A DNA stretch of 61,298 nt from Symbiodinium natans (GCA_905221605.1 CAJNDS010002313.1:1207105-1268402), one strand, 5' to 3'. Counted from the first letter of the stretch, positions 11,162 through 21,710 are shown. Numbers and translations: made by a program. The notes: generated by a model not told the origin, from the sequence alone.

Positions 11162-11291
11162 CAGCTACATAGTCATATGGGCCCTTGATTGAGGAACGCT
11201 TATTTACCCCTTACGTACCCTGTTAAACACCAGGGATACTTCAGCACCCATTAAAACAGGTAAGGGGCCGTATTAAGGGACCGTGTAACTT
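11162..11291 (+). mobile_element. Short repeat family M2 copy
   Basis: Ends of the type ATGGTCCCTTA / TAAGGGACCGTGTAA with inner TGGGCCCTTGATTGAGGA and ACCCCTTACGTACCC blocks. Other copies: 7227-7336, 26930-27042, 37632-37760, 42476-42597, 49536-49632. Non-coding and palindromic at the ends. Confidence 0.68.
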
Positions 11292-11294
11292 CTA

Positions 11295-11438
11295 ATCCTA
11301 AACCCTAAACCCTAAACCCTACACCCTAAACCCTAGATCCTGAACCCTAGATCCTGAACCCTAGATCCCGAACCCTAAACCCTAAACCCTAAACCCTAAA
11401 CCCTAAACCCTAAACCCTAAACCCTAAACCCTAAACCC
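11295..11438 (-). repeat. Telomere-type array with CCTAGATCCTGAA sub-repeat
   Basis: CCCTAAA units interrupted at 11333-11370 by three copies of a CCCTAGATCCTGAA higher-order unit, then nine perfect heptamers. Confidence 0.92.
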
Positions 11439-11454
11439 TGCAACAAAAACGAAG

Positions 11455-11543
11455 GAGGCCCTCGAGTCCCCACCTCCGTGTTATGGAAGGAGGAGGGAGG
11501 TGGAGACTGAGGCATGGGTCGACGGCATACAACCATCCTGCCA
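11455..11543 (-). CDS. Candidate N-terminal exon of gene B
   Basis: After CTGGCAG|G one frame contains MVVCRRPMPQSPPPSSFHNT. It lies between a CCCTAAA array on the left and a TTTAGGG array on the right. A second frame is also open, so this is tentative. Confidence 0.3.
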
Positions 11544-11639
11544 GGGTTTGGGTCTACCTGTAGGGTTTAGGGTTTAGGGTTTAGGGTTTAGGGTTTAGGG
11601 TTTAGGGCTTAGGGTTTAGGGTTTAGGGTTAGGGCTCGA

Positions 11640-11840
11640 ATGTAGTGTAGCTCCTTTTTGGGGCTACTAGGATGGCCCTGAAAACCCTCTGAAAAATATT
11701 CCTGCATATGATCCTCTTGAACCCAAGAAGGGCAAATATGCATGTCCAAAGGGCCTACCGAGGCTAGTTATAGGGGATTCTTGTATACTTTCCAAAAAAG
11801 GGTACTACATGGGAGCCATCAGGTAGAGGTTACGGAATAC
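11640..11840 (+). repeat. Short repeat family M6 copy
   Basis: Blocks GTAGTGTAGCTCCTTTTTGG, ATAGGGGATTCTTGTATACT and GGTACTACATGGGAGCC. Shorter relatives at 19045-19130 and 45475-45565, and a fragment near 6758-6810. Confidence 0.6.
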
Positions 11841-12330
11841 TCAAGCCCTAAACCCTAAACCCTAAACCCTATAAGCCCTAAACCCTAGACCCCAAGCCCT
11901 AAACCCTAAATCCAAAACCCTAAACCCTTAACCTTATACCAGACAACCTTCAAATTGTAGACAGGAAGGCGCTAGAGAGGGGCCGAATCGCAGCCTTGTG
12001 GGGAGTTCGTAAAGCCGGAGCATTGCGAGCAGAGAGGAGGCATTGAGAAAAAGGTGGTGCCTTGGCCCTGACTCTGATCTAGATACAAGAGCAACATAGG
12101 GGCCTTGAAAAAAATTCGAGGGCCCCTAACACTGACCCCCCAAATCGTAGGATCCCCTGAAAATAAGGACCCCAAAAGGGCACCCCCAATCTCGTAAACC
12201 CTCATATCTTTAAGCGCAGGTTGCCGGCCAGGTAGGGCTTAGCGTGTAGGTGACTCGAGACTCAGCAACAGTTTTGGGCTACCCATGCCGGAGGCCCTAA
12301 ACCCGAAACCCTAAACCCTAAACCCTAAAC

Positions 12331-12433
12331 CCTGGATCTTCGGAGGTCCTGCTGATGAGTTCATCTTGCTTCTCCAGTCTCTGGACAATGTCGACGTGGA
12401 TGTATTGAAGCAACGCTCGAAGGGGCAGAGATC
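12331..12433 (-). CDS. Candidate N-terminal exon of gene B, coiled-coil-like
   Basis: Acceptor GTCTAG|G. Reads SLPLRALLQYIHVDIVQRLE then KQDELISRTSEDP. Ends at CCAGG|GTTTAGGG, so the repeat gives the donor. It resembles the 46570-46632 segment of gene A. Confidence 0.55.
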
Positions 12434-12504
12434 CTAGACACAACAGGATGAAGTTTAGGGTTTAGGGTTTAGGGCTTAGGGTCTAAGGGTTGCGCTTGAG
12501 GTTT

Positions 12505-12610
12505 TGGGGGAGTTTAGGCATCAAGCTCAGGCACCATTACTTGGAGTTCGCCACGAGACATGTAGTGGTAGGGCTGCTCTCTCGACACTCCAGAACGCAT
12601 AAAACTTGAA
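12505..12610 (-). CDS. Candidate N-terminal exon of gene B
   Basis: Contains SGVSREQPYHYMSRGELQVM then VPELDA. Coding-like, with an array on each side. Splice sites unresolved. Confidence 0.33.
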
Positions 12611-12724
12611 GCCCCAACCCTTTTGAATGGGCGCGAGGTCTGAGTACGTGGCATTCACCCAAAACAAGCCCAAACCTTCATCACTCCCCTCTCAAACCCT
12701 AAGCCCTAAACCCTAAACTAAGCC

Positions 12725-12805
12725 CCCTCCTGCCCTGCCTGCATGGATGTGTTCAGAGTCCTGGTCAGTTGGCACTGTCGAAGAGCCAGCCTCGTCTTTG
12801 AGTTT
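12725..12805 (-). CDS. Candidate N-terminal exon of gene B
   Basis: Reads KLKDEAGSSTVPTDQDSEHI then HAGRAGG. Acidic and open. Splice sites unresolved. Confidence 0.33.
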
Positions 12806-12860
12806 GACTATGGCCAGCAACAGCAAGATTCGGAAGGAAAAGATCAGCAGCAATGACAGA

Positions 12861-13278
12861 AAAATGTGAGTAGTAGTAGTAGTAGTCGTCGTCGTCGTCG
12901 TCGTAGTAGTGGTAGTGGTAGTAGTGGTGGTAGTGGTGGTAGTGGTGGTAGTGGTGGTAGTGGTGGTAGTGGTGGTAGTGGTGGTAGTGGTGGTAGTGGT
13001 GGTAGTGGTGGTAGTGGTGGTCGTGGTGGTCGTGGTGGTCGTGGTGGTCGTGGTGGTCGTGGTGGTCGTGGTGGTCGTGGTGGTCGTGGTGGTCGTGGTG
13101 GTCGTGGTGGTCGTGGTGGTAGTGGTGGTCGTGGTGGTAGTGGTGGTAGTGGTGGTAGTGGTGGTAGTGGTGGTAGTGGTGGTAGTGGTGGTAGTGGTGG
13201 TAGTGGTGGTAGTGGTGGTAGTAGTAGTAGTAGTAGTCGTAGTAGTCGTAGTAGTCGTCGTCGTAGTAGTAGTAGTAC

Positions 13279-13350
<72 letters not shown>

Positions 13351-13372
13351 CAGTAGCAGTAGTAGTAGTACT
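12861..13372 (+). repeat. Long trinucleotide microsatellite (AGT/GGT/CGT)
   Basis: About 170 trinucleotides in domains: AGT/CGT, then AGTGGT, then CGTGGT, back to AGTGGT, then pure AGT. It is open in all frames because it lacks stops. The poly-V, poly-SGG and poly-L 'proteins' are artefacts. Confidence 0.95.
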
Positions 13373-13562
13373 GTTGATGCTAAAAATCCTGCATGATTTT
13401 TTTCAGAACCCAATCCCCTGGCTGCCCCTAATTTTAACATTGATGCAGAGACCACTCTGCAGAAACCCAGCGGCGCGAGTCATGCAAATCCTGCATGACC
13501 CCAGGCGCCCAAGCAACATTGAAATTATGGGGTGCGCAGGGGATTTTTGTAGGCAAGTTGGT
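13372..13562 (+). repeat. 190-bp duplicated segment, copy 1
   Basis: From TGTTGATGCTAAAAATCCTG to TTTTTGTAGGCAAG. Differs from copy 2 (14636-14822) by a single base that I can see. Copy 1 follows an AGT array, copy 2 precedes one. Confidence 0.92.
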
Positions 13563-13679
13563 GTGTGGGTGGCTGGGTCATGCAGGATTTCTATCATCCA
13601 CCGTCTCGCGAATAGGGTTCCGAGCTAATCCCGCATGTCAGCAATCCTCTTTCGAGGCGAGGCCTCAGAAACTTGTCAG

Positions 13680-14280
13680 GGTGAAAGGGGTTTGGGGGTT
13701 GGGGGGTGGCTGCTGCGGGTAGGGGGAGGNNNNNNNNNNNNNNNNNNNNNNNNNNNNNNNNNNNNNNNNNNNNNNNNNNNNNNNNNNNNNNNNNNNNNNN
13801 NNNNNNNNNNNNNNNNNNNNNNNNNNNNNGGGGGGCTGGGTGGGTGGGGGGGGGTGGGGGGGGGGTTAAGCCATTTACCAACTCCCCATCCCATTTACAA
13901 ACTATTTACAAACTATTTACAAACCTATTTACAAACCCATTTACAAACTCCTTTTAGTAGGCGCGGGCTCTCACGCGGGCACTGAAAAGAAATCCTCCAA
14001 GATAGACTCATTTCCTGTTTCCACATGGGAGTTGCTTCGCTCCTTAAAGAGGAGTTTGTAAATGGGTTTGTAAATCGTTTGTAAATAGTTTGTAAATGGG
14101 ATGGGGAGTTTGTAAATGGCTCCCAAACCCCTCCCCCCCCCCAACCCCCACCCACCCCCCCCCCACACACCCCACCCCCCCCACCCCACCCCCCCCCCCC
14201 CCACACCCCCAATCCCCCCAACCCCCCCACCCCCCCCCCGCCCCCCACCAGGCCCACCCCCCCCCCCACCCCCAGCAAGG
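13680..14280. repeat. Large foldback (inverted repeat) with G-rich and C-rich outer arms
   Basis: Left arm: G-rich sequence, then a CCATTTACAAACTATTT series (13868-13955). Right arm: the reverse complement series TTTGTAAATGGG (14045-14122), then C-rich sequence to 14275. A spacer of about 90 bp lies between the arms. Inner arms match over roughly 75 bp with few differences. Confidence 0.88.
13730..13829. other. Assembly gap of 100 N
   Basis: Exactly 100 undetermined bases inside the G-rich arm of the foldback. A round number suggests a gap of unknown size. Predicted proteins crossing it are meaningless. Confidence 0.98.
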
Positions 14281-14287
14281 CAGGAAT

Positions 14288-14635
14288 TGTCAAGTCTCCA
14301 CTCACGTGGCATTGCCCTTGTGCTTGCGATCATGCAACCGCCTTCCTGATGCTTCTTGCCAGAGAACGCACCCTGGCGCGTACTGTTGATGCTAAAAGTC
14401 CTGCGTCATTTTTTCACAACACGTCAAGTCTCCATGGGCTGGACACGATACACATTGCGCTTTGCCCTTGTGGTGCAAAAAAATGGCTTGCGATCATGCA
14501 ACTGACTTAAGCAAGTCTCCATTGGCTGGACACGATACACATTGCACTTTGCCCTTGCGGTGCAAAAAAAGAGCACTTGCGATCATGCAACTGACTTCCT
14601 GATGCTTCTTGCCAGACAACGCGCCCTGGTACGTA
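14288..14635 (+). repeat. Three diverged tandem units of about 110-130 bp
   Basis: Each has CAAGTCTCCA, CATTGC-CTTTGCCCTTG, CTTGCGATCATGCAAC; the first and last also CTTCCTGATGCTTCTTGCCA. Boundaries are near 14288, 14420 and 14515. Confidence 0.82.
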
Positions 14636-14822
14636 CTGTTGATGCTAAAAATCCTGCATGATTTTTTTCAGAACCCAATCCCCTGGCTGCCCCTAATTTT
14701 AACATTGATGCAGAGACCACTCTGCAGAAACCCAGCGGCGCGAGTCATGCAAATCCTGCATGACCCCAGGCGCCCAAGCAACATTGAAATTATGGGGCGC
14801 GCAGGGGATTTTTGTAGGCAAG
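14636..14822 (+). repeat. 190-bp duplicated segment, copy 2
   Basis: Near-identical to 13372-13562, so the duplication is recent. Confidence 0.92.
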
Positions 14823-15003
14823 TATAGTAGTAAGTAGTAGTAGTAAGTAGTAGTAGTAAGTAGTAGTAGTAAGTAGTAGTAGTAAGTAGTAGTAGTAAGT
14901 AGTAGTAGTAAGTAGTAGTAGTAAGTAGTAGTAGTAAGTAGTAGTAGTAAGTAGTAGTAGGAAGTAGTAGTAGTAAGTAGTAGTAGTAGTAAGTAGTAGT
15001 AGT

Positions 15004-15101
<98 letters not shown>
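14821..15101 (+). repeat. AGT microsatellite with AAGTAGTAGT higher-order unit
   Basis: About fifteen units of AAGTAGTAGTAGT followed by about 31 pure AGT. It directly follows the second copy of the 190-bp duplication. Confidence 0.95.
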
Positions 15102-15379
15102 CATACACGCATGCATAACTACATACGTGCATCCGTGTTTCAATATACAGGTAAGCAAACGAACCGGGTGGCAATTGACACAGTTGGCTGATCGAACAGC
15201 TAACACGCAACCATTGCCCAGACGACTTTCCTTAACAAACCCTGAACCCACAAAATTGCAAGCTTTAAGCCTTTGGAAAGGTTAATACCTAAAGGGTTTA
15301 GGGTTTAGCGGTTTAGGGTTTGGGGATTAACATGCCCCTAAGACTGAATGCCCTTGGAAGTCTTAGATGCGCAAGTCAC

Positions 15380-15465
15380 AAGTCCTACACGTTGCTGCAT
15401 CACACCGCGTGCAGCCGCAAGCTTAGCTTGGCTGTTGGCATAGTCATGTCTTCTACCTACACCCG
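15380..15465 (-). CDS. Candidate N-terminal exon of gene B
   Basis: After GTGTAG|G the frame reads RRHDYANSQAKLAAARGVMQ, helix-like with alternating charges. Function unknown. Confidence 0.36.
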
Positions 15466-15777
15466 CCGGGGGGGTTAAAGCTGTCAGGGGTTAGGGTTTA
15501 GGGTTTAGGGTTTAGGGTTTAGGGTTTAGGGTTTAGCACTTCGTGGCTCAAAATGCGGCTAGGGCAGCAGACTCGGACCAGAGATGGCCAGGCTTCACCT
15601 AGGAGAGGGCATCGGGGGCCGATCTTCGGAGGCCCCAAACCCTACAATTCGGGTTTAGGGTTTAGGGTTTAGGGTTCAGGGTTCAGGGTTTAGGGTTTAG
15701 GGTTTAGGGTTTAGGGTTAAGGGCTTAGGGCTTCGCGCTTAGGGCTTGGGGCTTAGGGTTTAGGGGTTGGCTGGGTC

Positions 15778-16152
15778 TACAAGGAGGGCCGACTATAGTT
15801 AAGGGACTTATAACCAAAGTCAGGATCCTTATACCCAATTTTAGGGTCCTTGTCATCATTGTAACTGTACTTGAGCGCATGGCAAAACCTAGAGGCTACG
15901 GCTAGGACATTCATTGAGGGTATCGCTTCGGGCTTAGGTTCGCTTTCCAATTTAAACAAAACCGTAACTACAGCCAAGTCATGGAGCACTCTTAACCAGC
16001 CGATTTCAAGCCAAATGCACTGCATGAGCAAGGCAATCAACTCGTTTATGAGGATAGAACTGACTCGTGTCTGTTCTTTTGGGGGTAGGTATCGCTTTCA
16101 CAGCAGCTTTTCAATTGTCCTGCTCAAGAACAAGGGGCGCCCTCCTTGCAAA
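15778..16152 (+). mobile_element. MITE-like family M1 copy with about 250 bp of extra internal sequence
   Basis: Left end CTACAAGGAGGG plus about 95 bp of the usual core, then unrelated sequence (15875-16125) open on both strands, then a right end GGGGCGCCCTCCTTGCA. Either an insertion into a copy or a longer family member. Confidence 0.6.
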
Positions 16153-16257
16153 CCCTAGTTCTGTACCAGGGTTTGGGGTTTAGGGTTGGGGTTTGGGGTT
16201 CAGGGTTTAGGCTTTAGGGCTTAGGGTTTGTTTTGTTTTTGAGTTTAAGTCCGACAC

Positions 16258-16312
16258 CTGCTGCGTTTCAATCCCATGCTGAATTCTCAGGAACATCCTT
16301 GGATCGAGCCGC
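16258..16312 (-). CDS. Candidate N-terminal exon of gene B
   Basis: 55 nt between GGATAG|G and CAG|GT. Reads RLDPRMFLRIQHGIETQQ. Both splice sites are strong. Confidence 0.45.
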
Positions 16313-16741
16313 CTATCCGCGCTAAAGGTCACACATCCGGCGTTACACCTAAACACTGGCGCTACAATTAAGGGGGTACAAGAGGGACTCCTAGAATGGG
16401 GCGCTTAATCTTACTCCCCCATATAATCCCTATATATATATATACACACACCTTGTATAGTCCCTATAACATTCCTAAGTAGGCCCTAAATCACCCCCTC
16501 CCCAAAGAAGAACCGAGGGTCCCTTATCAAGGGCCCCTCCTGGAGTCCTTCGATACAGGCCTGCAGGCCCTCCTTGCATTGTATAGAATAAGGGCCCCTA
16601 CCTCGGATCCCTCTAAGCAGGGTTAGGGACCATATATACTAAGGGCGCACGGTTCCAACCTTAGACCTACCTTAAACCCTGAACCCTAAACCCTAAACCC
16701 TAAACCCTAAACCCGAGACCCTAAACCCTAAACCCTAAGCC

Positions 16742-16850
16742 GCGGAAATCTGGCTGTCAGAGTGGCTGGGTTAGCAGGAGGAGGAGGTTCAACAGCTTCA
16801 TCCTGCCGTGAGGTTTGCGGAGCACAGCCTACTTGGAGGTTCAGGGTACT
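16742..16850 (-). CDS. Candidate N-terminal exon of gene B
   Basis: Reads LQVGCAPQTSRQDEAVEPPP then PANPATLTARF. Proline-rich and disordered. Bracketed by CCCTAAA on the left and TTTAGGG on the right. Confidence 0.38.
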
Positions 16851-17163
16851 TATGAAGCCAATGCATAACTGTACTTACAAGGTTTAGGGTTTAGGGTTTA
16901 GGGTTTAGGGTTTAGGTACTTATAACCGTGTTAGGGCAGTTCCGGGGCTTACAAGTGGGTCTTAAGTACAGTTATAGTTGTTTAATAAGGACCATGAAAC
17001 TCCAAGTATGTATGCACCTGACAAACGGTGCATATACCTGAATATACCTGCGTAATCATCGCTTCACAATCACTTTCCCTTGCTTGAGGGTACATATATA
17101 TATATATATATTGATTGCTCTATGTATATATATATATATGTATATATCTACATACACCACCTA

Positions 17164-17240
17164 CCAGGAGGGGCCCGCTTAGTGATGAGTAGAGCTGTAA
17201 GGACCCTAAATTGGGCGATTGCGATCCTAACTCAGGCTCT
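17164..17240 (-). mobile_element. MITE-like family M1, half copy
   Basis: Left half only: CAGGAGGGGCCCGC, then GATGAGTAGAGCTGTAAGG and the GGATCC-type block. It breaks into a TTTAGGG array. Confidence 0.62.
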
Positions 17241-18539
17241 AGGTCTTAGGGTTTAGGGTGTTTAGGGTTTGGGGTTTAGGGTGTTCAGGGTTTAGGGCCG
17301 CCCTCCGGGGAGACAGAGACGCAGACTCCGATTGTTCAACAGGCGATGAGGAGGGATGCTCCGAATCCGCGGTCAGTACCATGAAGAAACCCTAAACCCT
17401 AAATCCTAAACCCTAAAGCCTAAACGCTAAATCCGAAATCCTACAATCCTAATCCCTAAATACCTTTAATGCAGACTATGGGGTGGGTAACCTTTGGGGG
17501 GGGGGGGGGGGGGGGGGGGTAGCAGGGGAACCTAACTTTACGGACTCAGAATATCTCGACTTCGCATCAGGTCATAGGTCGCATTTTTAGGGTTTAGGGT
17601 TTAGGGTTTAGGGTTTAGGGTAGTATAGTTAGGGGGCCACTCCCTGTAGTCAACAAAGGCAAAGAAAAACGACGTGTAGTCTAGGGCAGCGCTTAGAGTC
17701 GCTTACACTTGTAAGCAAGTACCCCTTCATAAGAGCCGAATCAGGCCTAATCTTAAGGGGGTAACGTCTTAAACCACAAAGAGCATGTTGGACCTGGTTT
17801 AGTAGGGGCCTCCTCTATTAAGTCAATTTGGCTGGGCTATTCAGGACACCCTGACTGCGTGGGGGTGAGCGGTGGGATCCTGAATAAAGACACATCGTCC
17901 GGGCGCCGCAAGAAAATTCCACGTGGCGCACCTTGTAAAAAGACTGCGGGGCATCGCTGCCCCTTTTAAACTTATCTAAACTCCTCCCTATTAAAATCAT
18001 AAAAACCCCGGGAGCATCTAAACAGGAACAAATCCAGCCTCGACTGTTCAGGGGGGCGGGGGGGGGGGGGGACACATTAAACCAGGTGCAACATTAGTCG
18101 CAATGATTTCAACAATGGCAGTAGTAACGGCACGAACAGTGATAACCGAAAGCATCATGAGCTCTAAATGCCAAGCTCTAACCCAAGATTCCCTGAACCC
18201 GAAACCCGAAACCCTAATGCCTGAACCCTAAACCCTGAACCTGCCTCTTCCAGTTGGGCCAGGGATCGAGGTGTCATCATGAAAACTGCCCGTGCCAGGT
18301 GTGGTGTTCACAAGTCCAGGGCTTGGGGGCCCAAATCGGGTATGTAGGGTATAGGGTCTAGGGTTTAGGGTTATTTCAGAGGAGCTGCCACCATTTTTTT
18401 TTTTCAGATTTCGGGCCTGGATGTGTTTCCTACTTTGGGGTTCTTGGGGTCTTGGGTGTTGATGTGGCGTGCTAAAGCTTATGTTCTTGAGTGCAGCAGC
18501 CACATCCTCACGTATGTGGACTAAGATCGCAGCCCCGCG

Positions 18540-18625
18540 GAGGACAAACAGTGTCTGATCTCCTGTCTTTGCTCGTGAGTTGCTTGCAAGGCTTCTGCCC
18601 GTATGTTGGACATGGAGGCGCAAAA
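18540..18625 (-). CDS. Candidate exon with two open frames
   Basis: One frame reads SNIRAEALQATHEQRQEIRH then CLSSAGL. Another is part of a 167-codon open frame from 18731 to 18231. The first looks more natural, the second longer. Unresolved. Confidence 0.3.
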
Positions 18626-19562
18626 GCGTTCTGTGAGCCAGCTGGGAAAGGAAGGAGCCCTTATGCCTGAACAAAAAGAAACCTAAGCCATGTACAGGTT
18701 CAGGTTTTCTGAAGCCTCTGACAGTACCCAAAGTCTTCCCTAAACCCTAAACCCTAAACCCTAAACCCTAAACCCTAAACCCTAAACCCTAAACCCTAAA
18801 CCCTAAACTCCAATCCCTGATTCCTAAACCCAGCCCACCGACTCCAAGGACAAGACATGCCTCATGGGGAAGTTGAGGAACGTTCGGTTTAGGGTTAGGG
18901 TTTAGGGTTTAGGGTCTAGGGTCTAGGGTTTAGGGTGGCAACTTGCTGCTCATCTCAGGATGTCAGCTCTGTGGCTTTTACTGGAATTCTTGTCAAGGAA
19001 CTTAAACTGAGTTACCAGAAGAGAGCTGGCTGAAGGCTACAAAGTAGTTCCTTCTTCGGTCAGTTATAGGGGATTACAGTATACCGCGCCAAAAGCGTAC
19101 CACATTAGGAGCCTTTAGGCACTAGCAACCCCAAACCCTAAACCCTGACAAAGTATGTTAAGTATGGAAACTTCGTAGTGTAAGCTGCTTAAGAAAGAGC
19201 CCAGCTTAGAGCTTAGGGGTGTCGCAAAGGGGACGAAGGCCCATTGGACAACAAAGTTCTCTAAGATGAGTTCTGTGCGCTTCTTAAAGGGTTTTGTTCA
19301 TGGTTTCCCCTACTACCCCCCTGTATACTACCCCTCTAGGTCCCCCGCTTAAATAACCTGAATTGGGCTTAAATATCCCTAAAAAGCCTTCATTATGGGG
19401 GGGGGGGGAACCTAGGGGGGGTAGTATAAGCCTAAACCCTAAACCCAAACCCCAAACCCCAAACCCTAAACCCTAAACCCTAAGGTATAGAGGGGGGTAG
19501 CATGAGTTTTGGGGCGTGCCAGTCCAGGACTTGGGCTTGGATTTTGGGTGTCGTGTAGACAC

Positions 19563-19692
19563 CCTACAAGGAGGGGCGCCCCCTGGGTATAAGTAGAGTG
19601 AAAAGGACCCTAGATTGGGTCATAAGGATCCTAACTCAGGTTGTAAGTTCCTGAACTATAGCTAGCACAGTAAGCCGGCCCCTCCTTGTATA
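19563..19692 (-). mobile_element. MITE-like family M1 copy
   Basis: Full length: TACAAGGAGGGGCGCCCCC to GGCCCCTCCTTGTA, with the complete core. Confidence 0.82.
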
Positions 19693-19825
19693 CTTAAACC
19701 CTAAAACCTAAACCCTAAATAACCCTAAACCCGAAGCCCCTTCGAGTTGATACATGTTTTCTCGGCATTTTCATCCATGAGAGCCGCTCAACTGGGAGAC
19801 GCGTCCACCATACTCCTAAGGAAGA

Positions 19826-19970
19826 CATGGCAGGCTTGGTCTCTAGACCCGGGAGTAAGCTAGGATCAAAAAGGGTACCCTTTTTGGTTTCAAGGGGGTT
19901 ATAAGGGAACCCCAACCCTAAAAAATGGAAATAAGGGCCTACTCCCGATCCTAGGTCTTCTGCCCTGCAA
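19826..19970 (-). repeat. Short repeat family M3 copy
   Basis: Built around AAAAAGGGTACCCTTTTTGG, a GGGGGTTATAAGGGAACCC block and GGGCCTACTC-GATCCTAG. Related copies: 20105-20275, 21783-21897, 22796-22860, 39165-39290, 40135-40250, 45130-45205, 56480-56560 and a tandem pair at 32220-32440. Confidence 0.66.
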
Positions 19971-20491
19971 GAGCAGCTGCATATTCCGGGGTTTCTTGGT
20001 GTTGGGTTTAGGGCCACTCAGGTGAATCCTGGTCCCTGTGTGTCTATCTGTCTCTGCGTCTGCGGGTGTGTGTGTGTGTGTGTACGCATGCATCTGTGTA
20101 CATGGGTACTTCCCAAAATAGGGGTACCCCTTTTATCCCCCAAATAGAATAGAATCCCCTTAAAGGAACAACCCAGGAATAAAAAGGGTGCCCTTTTTGG
20201 TTTAAAAGGGGGTTAGAAGGAAACCCAAACCCGAAAAACAGCGACTAAGGGCCTGATCTGGGTCCTAGTAGCCCTAAACCCTAAACCCTAAACCCTAAAC
20301 CCTAAGGCTAACTTAAAACAGCATGCAGTCGCTCGGCCTGGGCTAGATGCGACATGGGAAGGCACAGCCCACAGGGCCGCAAAACTCCCTAAAACCTGAA
20401 GCATGTCGTGCCCCGAGCTATTTTGAGCGTCAGACTATCATGGGGTCATTTTCGGGTTTAGGGTTTAGGGTTTAGGGTTTAGGGATCCTGG

Positions 20492-20560
20492 GTCTTGGAA
20501 GCAGCACCTTGCCTCCAACAAGCTACGTCTACGAAAGTGTTGCCTGACCAGGATGCGGCT
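20492..20560 (-). CDS. Candidate exon, N-terminal part of gene B or unassigned
   Basis: Reads RQHFRRRSLLEARCCFQD after GGTCAG|G. Basic and coding-like. Confidence 0.36.
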
Positions 20561-20651
20561 ATAGAGCCCTAAACCCTCACCACTCAGCCCTAAGCCACTC
20601 AGAACCCTTCGGGTGTGAGACAGAAGCAACGAAACAAAAAATGATTCTCAG

Positions 20652-20736
20652 ATCCTAGCCCGGATCTGCAAACGTAGTCCAACGGTCAGCGCAGCGCATC
20701 CCCCGAAGCCGCTGCCCTACTTGCTCGTAGGAATCC
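20652..20736 (-). CDS. Candidate exon, N-terminal part of gene B or unassigned
   Basis: Reads VDSYEQVGQRLRGMRCADRW then TTFAD, with a stop soon after in frame and a possible GC donor before it. Bracketed CCCTAAA-left, TTTAGGG-right. Confidence 0.38.
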
Positions 20737-20967
20737 ACTAGGGTTTAGGGTTTAGGGTTTGGGTTTAGGGGTTGGGGTTTACGGGCCCTAGCTGATGTCT
20801 TGTTGGTTCTTAGAGTCTGTAGACGTTTACAAAGTCGGTGCGCCAAGTGAAATACTGCCAGAAGCTTGATTCTCGTGTCCTTTTGGGGTTCTGAAAACCG
20901 AGCTTACCATCAGGTCCCTGGAAGTCTTGGGTGTCGACAGACAATCAGATAGTGACTAAGCGGGGGG

Positions 20968-21056
20968 TGGGGGGGAGAATTTCAGCGTTCAGAAGACGAT
21001 TGTGATTGTTCAGCCGCCAGCAACGGCTATAGCCCTCAATGAATCTGTTCTCGTCA
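20968..21056 (-). CDS. Candidate exon, N-terminal part of gene B or unassigned
   Basis: Reads RRDENRFIEGYSRCWRLNNH then NRLLNAEIL. Good coding character, splice sites unresolved. Confidence 0.36.
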
Positions 21057-21197
21057 CGTCGTTTACATATAGACAAGAAATACTTTCAAGGTCCACTCAG
21101 GACGAAATGTGTGTGCATAAAATGCAATGCCATAAACCCGAAACCCTAAACCCTATGACCTAAACCCTAAACCCTAAACCCTAAACCCTAAGATGCA

Positions 21198-21315
21198 CAA
21201 CGCATCACCTGGTACAAGGGGCTGTGCTGACACTCAGATGGCTTTGTTAGCCTCCTCCGCAGGGGGTGATTCCTTGGGGCGCAGGCAAGCTCAGCGGCAT
21301 CACCAACGTGCCGGG
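21198..21315 (-). CDS. Candidate exon, N-terminal part of gene B or unassigned
   Basis: Reads GDAAELACAPRNHPLRRRLT then ECQHSPLYQ and ends at CAG|GTGATG. Acceptor not identified. Confidence 0.36.
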
Positions 21316-21506
21316 TTGAGGAGCTTATTTACATAAGGTATACAAGGTATACTCATTCATATATATATATATACATGCATATATGTATAGGTATATACAA
21401 ATAGATCCATGTGGGGTATATATATACATATACATATACACTACATCCAAGCAATTGAGGAACAACCTGTGGTAACAAAGGAGTGCAGGAGCAGGGCCGC
21501 CCTGAA

Positions 21507-21640
21507 TCCTAAACCCTAAACCCTAAGACCTGTGCCCTAAACCCTAAACCCTAAACCCTAAGCCCTATGCCCTAAACCCTAAGCCCTAAGCCCTGAACCG
21601 TAAACCCTAAGCCCTGAACCCTAAACCCTAAGCCCTGAAT
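21507..21640 (-). repeat. Degenerate telomere-type array
   Basis: CCCTAAA mixed with CCCTAAG and CCCTGAA, an aged array. Confidence 0.88.
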
Positions 21641-21644
21641 CGGT

Positions 21645-21710
21645 GCCCTGCCTCCTCGGCTGGCAGTGGCTGTGCACCCTCGGCAGCCTCAGCTAACCAG
21701 GGGCCTTAAT
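21645..21710 (-). CDS. Candidate exon, N-terminal part of gene B or unassigned
   Basis: Reads AEAAEGAQPLPAEEAGHRF, an alanine/glutamate-rich segment. It recalls in composition the QPPAEQ start exon of gene A but is not alignable with confidence. Confidence 0.33.

Noticed and set aside
12844-13628. Open frames of 176-239 codons encoding poly-V, poly-SGG or poly-L
   Set aside because: They are translations of the AGT/GGT/CGT microsatellite. All frames are open because the unit lacks stops. Not genes.
13594-14389. Frames crossing the gap and the G-rich or C-rich foldback arms
   Set aside because: They contain 34 undetermined residues or proline/glycine homopolymers and have no support.
14668-15251. 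Minus-strand frames with poly-L, poly-T or poly-Y
   Set aside because: Translation of the AGT array in three frames.
15777-16158. 95- and 87-codon ORFs as genes
   Set aside because: They lie inside an M1 element copy, oppose each other, and lack motifs or splice context.
18228-18731. 167-codon minus-strand ORF as a single-exon gene
   Set aside because: It ends in translated telomere-type repeat and its composition is mixed. At most a part of it may be an exon, possibly in another frame.
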